Positions 6,443 through 9,049 of a stretch of DNA of 9,049 bases are shown piece by piece. Position 1 is the first letter of the stretch. Every line of letters begins with the position of its first letter. Location: assembly GCA_021796135.1 (NCBI GenBank), contig JAJYOQ010000144.1, positions 1-9,049 on the forward strand, written 5' to 3'. This DNA comes from Bacteroidota bacterium (lineage in GTDB: Bacteria > Bacteroidota > Ignavibacteria > Ignavibacteriales > Ignavibacteriaceae). A program made the translations under genes and the position numbers. The notes under the pieces were generated by a model, which saw only the letters and a program-made list of their open reading frames with translations, was not told the DNA's origin and made no database searches.

Positions 6443-7576
6443 ATGAAATTCAGAAATTGTAATTACAAATTCAACTTGGTTGTCATTTTATTTGTTACAA
6501 TGATTTTAATCTCTTGCAAAGGCGAACCCCTAGAGCCGATACCTACTACGTTAACAAATGAAACTATAGCAAAACTTCAAACAGCTGCAGATAAAATAAT
6601 GAGAGAGTACCAAACGCCTGGTTTAGCAGCTTACATTTCTGTAGAAGGCGAACCTGCATTTACTTTAACCCGCGGCGTAAGCAACTTAATTACAAATGAA
6701 CCTATGAGTATAAATAACTATTTTAGAATTGCAAGCCTGACAAAAACATTTACCACAGAAACCGTTCTACTACTGATGGATAATGGTTTAATAGATCTTA
6801 ACAAACCAATTTTATATTACCTGCCGGATTTAAAATTACCAAAAGGCAGTGATAAGATTACCGTAAGAATGCTTGGTAATATGACAAGCGGACTTTTCAA
6901 TTACTCAGATGATCCTGACATTCTCACTCCATGGTATACCACCGGCGGAGAGACGATTTTTACTCCTGAGCAGCTTGTTGCCTCGGCGGGCAAGAAGGAC
7001 TCTTTGAATTTTACACCCGGGACCAAATATGAATACTGTAATACTAACACAATAATACTTGGAATGTTAATTGAGAAAGTTACCGGCAAAAAGGTTAGAG
7101 ACGTAATGAACGAAAAAATATTTCAACCGTTAGGTATGACAAATACTTACTGGCCTATCTCAGTATTTTTGCCTTATCCCTATACTCATGGTTATACTTA
7201 TTCCCCGGACTTTCACACTTTTATTGATTGCACGAATTGGAATCCTTCATGGGGTGATGCAGCCGGCATACTCGTTTCTAATATGCATGATTTAATAATA
7301 TGGTCTAAAGAGTTAAGTGAAGGAAATCTTCTTACAGCTAACTCAAAAAAGGAAAGATTCTTATGGAACGTAAGCGGTGAATATGGATTTGGTGTAGAAC
7401 ATATTAGTGATTGGATCGGTCATCCGGGAATAATAGAAGGGTATAATTCACAAATATGGATTAACACAGTAAGAAAAATAACTATCATTACATCAACAAA
7501 TACAAATATAAATCAACCGGCATATAGAGCGTTTGCTGAATTTGCCATGATACTTGACCCTGTTCTTACACAATGA
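6443..7576 (+). CDS. Lipoprotein serine hydrolase of the beta-lactamase (class C)/DD-peptidase family
   Basis: This 377-residue protein belongs to the beta-lactamase/transpeptidase-like fold (class C, R61 DD-peptidase and EstB esterase relatives). A lipoprotein signal occupies residues 1-24, with lipobox LISC and Cys25 as lipidation site; the mature protein should be anchored in a membrane facing the periplasm or outside. Catalytic motifs are complete: SLTK (98-101, Ser98 nucleophile and Lys101), YCN (198-200, in place of the usual YSN) and HPG (327-329, in the HxG/KTG position). An HxG motif is more common in DD-peptidases and esterases than in true AmpC enzymes, so antibiotic hydrolysis should not be assumed. 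Length is normal and the frame is intact. It stands alone, with its own ribosome site, between the cassette-like unit and the interrupted reading frame. The real substrate is unknown. Confidence 0.9.
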   Translation: MKFRNCNYKFNLVVILFVTMILISCKGEPLEPIPTTLTNETIAKLQTAADKIMREYQTPGLAAYISVEGEPAFTLTRGVSNLITNEPMSINNYFRIASLTKTFTTETVLLLMDNGLIDLNKPILYYLPDLKLPKGSDKITVRMLGNMTSGLFNYSDDPDILTPWYTTGGETIFTPEQLVASAGKKDSLNFTPGTKYEYCNTNTIILGMLIEKVTGKKVRDVMNEKIFQPLGMTNTYWPISVFLPYPYTHGYTYSPDFHTFIDCTNWNPSWGDAAGILVSNMHDLIIWSKELSEGNLLTANSKKERFLWNVSGEYGFGVEHISDWIGHPGIIEGYNSQIWINTVRKITIITSTNTNINQPAYRAFAEFAMILDPVLTQ

Positions 7577-7612
7577 ATAAGAACACTTTATATGTGAAGT
7601 AGGAATTCGGTA

Positions 7613-7693
7613 ATGAAAAAATTATTCATAATGGTATTTATTTTATGTACCTGGTTAACTGTACCCCATTGGTTGGACAGAAAAGCGACATAA
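7613..7693 (+). pseudogene. Start of a signal-peptide gene cut by the IS element
   Basis: The ATG at 7613, with GTAGGA a few bases upstream, opens MKKLFIMVFILCTWLT, a good signal peptide (two Lys, then a hydrophobic stretch). The frame enters the IS at 7660 and ends at a stop inside the IS left end, giving only 26 residues, the last ten encoded by IS sequence. After the right end of the IS, all three frames stop within about 30 bases, so the rest of the gene is not visible there. It is either a gene start whose remainder was lost or a chance reading frame. Confidence 0.45.
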
Positions 7694-7700
7694 TTTAATG
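7660..7700 (+). repeat. IS3-family left terminal inverted repeat
   Basis: This end pairs with 8787-8827: 30 of 41 positions agree, in blocks TGTACCCC, TTGGACA, AAAA and ATAATTTAATG. It is the end distal to the transposase start. The flanking C at 7659 also pairs with G at 8828. Confidence 0.85.
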
Positions 7701-7724
7701 TATAAAGTTTACTTAATTATCCGG

Positions 7725-8492
7725 TCAGTTAAAATAGATTTCTGCCGGTGTTTTATAATTCAATGATTGATAGTCTTTCAAATAAATATCCTCATACTTC
7801 AAGCTTCGCCAAAGTCTTCCAATAAAGATGTTATCAAGCGCTCTACCTTTTGAATCCATACTCATCATTATATCATTACCCGTAATTGTTTCAGTAAAAA
7901 CCTTGCTCGTAAATTGACTGCCTTGATCTGTGTTAAAGATTTCCGGTTTACCTTGCCGAAGAGCTTTATCCAATGCCTCTAAGCAAAAATATACATCCAT
8001 GCTGTTAGATAATTCCCAGCTTAATACATATTTGCTAAACCAGTCAATTACCGCTACCAAGTAAGCGTAGCTTTTGTAAAGAGGCAAGTATGTAATATCG
8101 CTGCTCCAAACTTGATTGTTAGACTTTATCTCTACATCTCTCAACAAATAGGGATAAACCAAATGATCTTTTGCCGCTTTGCTCAAATTCTTCTTCGGCG
8201 TAAGTGCTTGTATTCCCATTAATTGCATTAATCGCCATATTCGTTTATGATTGTAAAAATTTCCTTGCCGTTTTAGTTCTTCGGTTATTTTTCTTACTCC
8301 ATAGAACGGATAATCGGTGTATATCCGGTCTATCTTTGCCATTATCTCAAGTTCTTCTTGGCTTACTGCCAATGGTGAGTAATAATAACTTGAGCGACAT
8401 AAATTTATCAAAGAACACTGCCTTTGTATTGGTATTGAAGAATTCTTCGGTTCTAGAAAACTTCGTTTTATTTCAAGCGACAGTGTTAAGTT
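7725..8492 (-). pseudogene. IS3 orfB transposase (DDE), catalytic Glu lost and internal deletion
   Basis: The frame is open from the A-run at 8491-8499 down to the stop at 7725; the readable start is IKRSFLEPKN and SIPIQRQC, then SSYYY, typical for IS3 OrfB. An HTH-like region (YPFYGVRKITEEL) is followed by the integrase core: Asp in SSDITYLP (codon 8097-8099) and Asp in NTDQGSQFTS (codon 7926-7928). Exactly 35 residues later, where the family has Glu in the context [IV]ERLWRS, the sequence is IGRLWRS (GGA, 7818-7820). One base change from GAA explains it. The C-terminus jumps from YLKDYQS to LNYKTPAEIYF, skipping the usual segment of roughly 20-25 residues between them. The protein should be catalytically dead. 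Confidence 0.88.
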
Positions 8493-8764
8493 TTTTTTTA
8501 AGCCAGTCCAACTCTACTTGCTGTTTGCCTATTTGTTTATAAAGCTGGTCTATCAATTCAGAATTTACTTCTGCTCTTGGGCCTCGTTGGTGATTGAATA
8601 TCTCCGGTAAACTTTCCAATACTTCTTTTTTCCAGTTGCCAACTGCATTGGGATGAACTTCGTATTCCTTGGCTATTTCATTCATACTTTTGTAACCCTT
8701 GATAGCTTCCAATTGCTACCTTTGCTTTGAATTCACTGCTGAACGTTTTTCTTGCTCTGGACAT
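8473..8764 (-). pseudogene. IS3 orfA (HTH regulator of transposition), frameshifted
   Basis: The true start is the ATG at 8762-8764, with AAGGAG (8772-8777) 7 bases upstream; it reads MSRARKTFSSEFKAKVA. The frame is then lost near 8713-8714, where one extra A in the GCAATTGG stretch shifts reading. Removing it restores KVALEAIKGY and the rest: helix-turn-helix MNEIAKEYEVHPNAVGNWKKE, then a leucine-zipper-like LIDQLYKQIGKQQVELDWL, ending at the A-run. As it stands, the first 16 codons and the rest are in different frames. Confidence 0.85.
8491..8499 (-). other. A9 run at the orfA/orfB junction (former frameshift site)
   Basis: On the minus strand orfA ends through nine A's followed by C. IS3 elements commonly use such a run for -1 ribosomal slippage to make OrfAB. 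Here orfB lies in the +1 frame relative to the body of orfA, so the usual -1 slip would not join them. A run of ten A's would give the -1 arrangement, and eight would fuse the frames directly; a one-base change in the run is likely. Confidence 0.55.
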
Positions 8765-8786
8765 TCTGTGGCTCCTTTTTTTACCA

Positions 8787-8827
8787 CATTAAATTATCCT
8801 ATTTTTTTGTCCAATTTTGGGGGTACA
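8787..8827 (-). repeat. IS3-family right terminal inverted repeat
   Basis: Read on the minus strand it begins TGTACCCCC and matches the left end at 30 of 41 positions. It lies just upstream of orfA and would contain or adjoin its promoter. Confidence 0.85.
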
Positions 8828-8863
8828 GCATATTGTTCGTTTGAATGGTGATTATTAATTCAT

Positions 8864-8868
8864 GGAGG
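8864..8868 (+). promoter_or_regulatory. Shine-Dalgarno site of the zinc-ribbon gene
   Basis: GGAGG lies 8 bases before the ATG at 8877. The earlier ATG at 8862 overlaps this site and has none of its own, so 8877 is the start. Confidence 0.75.
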
Positions 8869-8876
8869 ATGCAACT

Positions 8877-9044
8877 ATGCCTACCTATGAATTCAAATGC
8901 AGTAAGTGCAATGAAAAATTCGGCGTGCAGATGTCGATATCAGAATACTTAAAGACAAAATCTTTCGCCTGTCCAAAATGCAAAAGTGAAGATGTAAAAA
9001 GAATCTTCTCCAATTTTACAGCGGTTACTTCAAAGAAGAGTTAG
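8877..9044 (+). CDS. FmdB-type zinc-ribbon small protein
   Basis: This 55-residue cytoplasmic protein begins MPTYEFKCSKC, the hallmark of the FmdB/CxxC-CxxC regulatory family (founding member FmdB, proposed regulator of formamidase). Two zinc-knuckle pairs, CSKC (8-11) and CPKC (32-35), can bind one zinc, and the spacing of 20 residues between pairs fits. The tail, from VKRIFSNF onward, is basic and short, as usual. The start is set by the GGAGG site and by the family's conserved MP[TI]Y start. It lies 49 bases beyond the IS right end, so its promoter may come from the remaining gap or from the IS end. The precise function of such proteins is mostly unknown. Confidence 0.88.
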   Translation: MPTYEFKCSKCNEKFGVQMSISEYLKTKSFACPKCKSEDVKRIFSNFTAVTSKKS

Positions 9045-9049
9045 CAAAG

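Larger units (their letters stand above)
7660..8827 (-). mobile_element. IS3-family insertion sequence, inactive copy
   Basis: The 1168-base element is bounded by imperfect 41-base inverted repeats that begin TGTACCCC. It carries an orfA (helix-turn-helix) and orfB (DDE integrase) on the minus strand, the standard IS3-family plan. It is shorter than most IS3 elements, partly because orfB appears to have lost an internal block. A frameshift in orfA and loss of the catalytic Glu in orfB make it unable to move by itself. No 3-4 base target duplication is visible (left flank ...TAAC, right flank GCAT...). I cannot assign a subgroup or IS name. Confidence 0.88.

Noticed and set aside
8204..8542. 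112-residue plus-strand frame across the IS
   Set aside because: It is antisense to orfB and orfA, Leu/Phe-rich because of the complementary strand, and has no ribosome site.
8411..8712. TTG codons at 8411 and 8712 (minus strand) as real starts of orfB and orfA
   Set aside because: Both are internal leucines of conserved IS3 protein segments (CSLINLC and KVALEAIKGY); the apparent starts come from the frameshift and the open upstream frame.
1..9049. CRISPR array or other direct-repeat array
   Set aside because: No regularly spaced repeats were seen on either strand.

Overview
The window is low-GC DNA, probably from the Bacteroidota/Chlorobiota side of the tree; an Ignavibacteria-like bacterium is the best guess. 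The reasons are the AT-rich Lys/Asn/Ile-heavy proteins, a Bacteroidota-style lipoprotein signal, and clear Shine-Dalgarno sites (AAGGAG, GGAGG), which true Bacteroidetes usually lack. This assignment is inference, because no marker gene is present. The overall character is an accessory island: a restriction-modification operon, a cassette-like unit, a lone secreted hydrolase and a dead insertion sequence.

Bases 1-5572 hold a tight co-directional type I restriction-modification operon. The first gene is cut by the left edge. It encodes the C-terminal part of the methyltransferase subunit HsdM, joined in frame to a half-size HsdS with a single target-recognition domain. Three bases after its stop comes a 339-residue protein that looks like a proteasome/HslV-type Ntn hydrolase, with candidate Thr nucleophile, Asp and Lys in the expected order. 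It overlaps by 8 bases the large gene for the restriction subunit HsdR, which carries nuclease and helicase motifs. The modification, specificity and restriction functions are standard parts. The peptidase-like protein between them is the unexpected component, and a role in controlling HsdR or responding to restriction is a hypothesis only.

Bases 5573-6442 are a structured, cassette-like region. A roughly 300-base gene-free stretch full of inverted repeats ends in GTTAGGC. A four-helix membrane protein gene follows, and then GCCTAAC with a folded remnant. GTTAGGCAAAAC and GTTTTGCCTAAC form a perfect 12-base inverted repeat around the gene. This resembles an integron gene cassette with attC-like ends, although no integrase is in view and the right-hand site looks incomplete.

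Bases 6443-7576 encode a lipoprotein of the serine beta-lactamase/DD-peptidase family with SxxK, YxN and HxG motifs. A short signal-peptide-like reading frame follows and is interrupted by an IS3-family element (7660-8827, transposase on the minus strand). The element is clearly inactive: orfA has a one-base frameshift, the DDE glutamate is replaced by glycine, and orfB has a probable in-frame deletion. The window ends with a complete small zinc-ribbon protein of the FmdB type.
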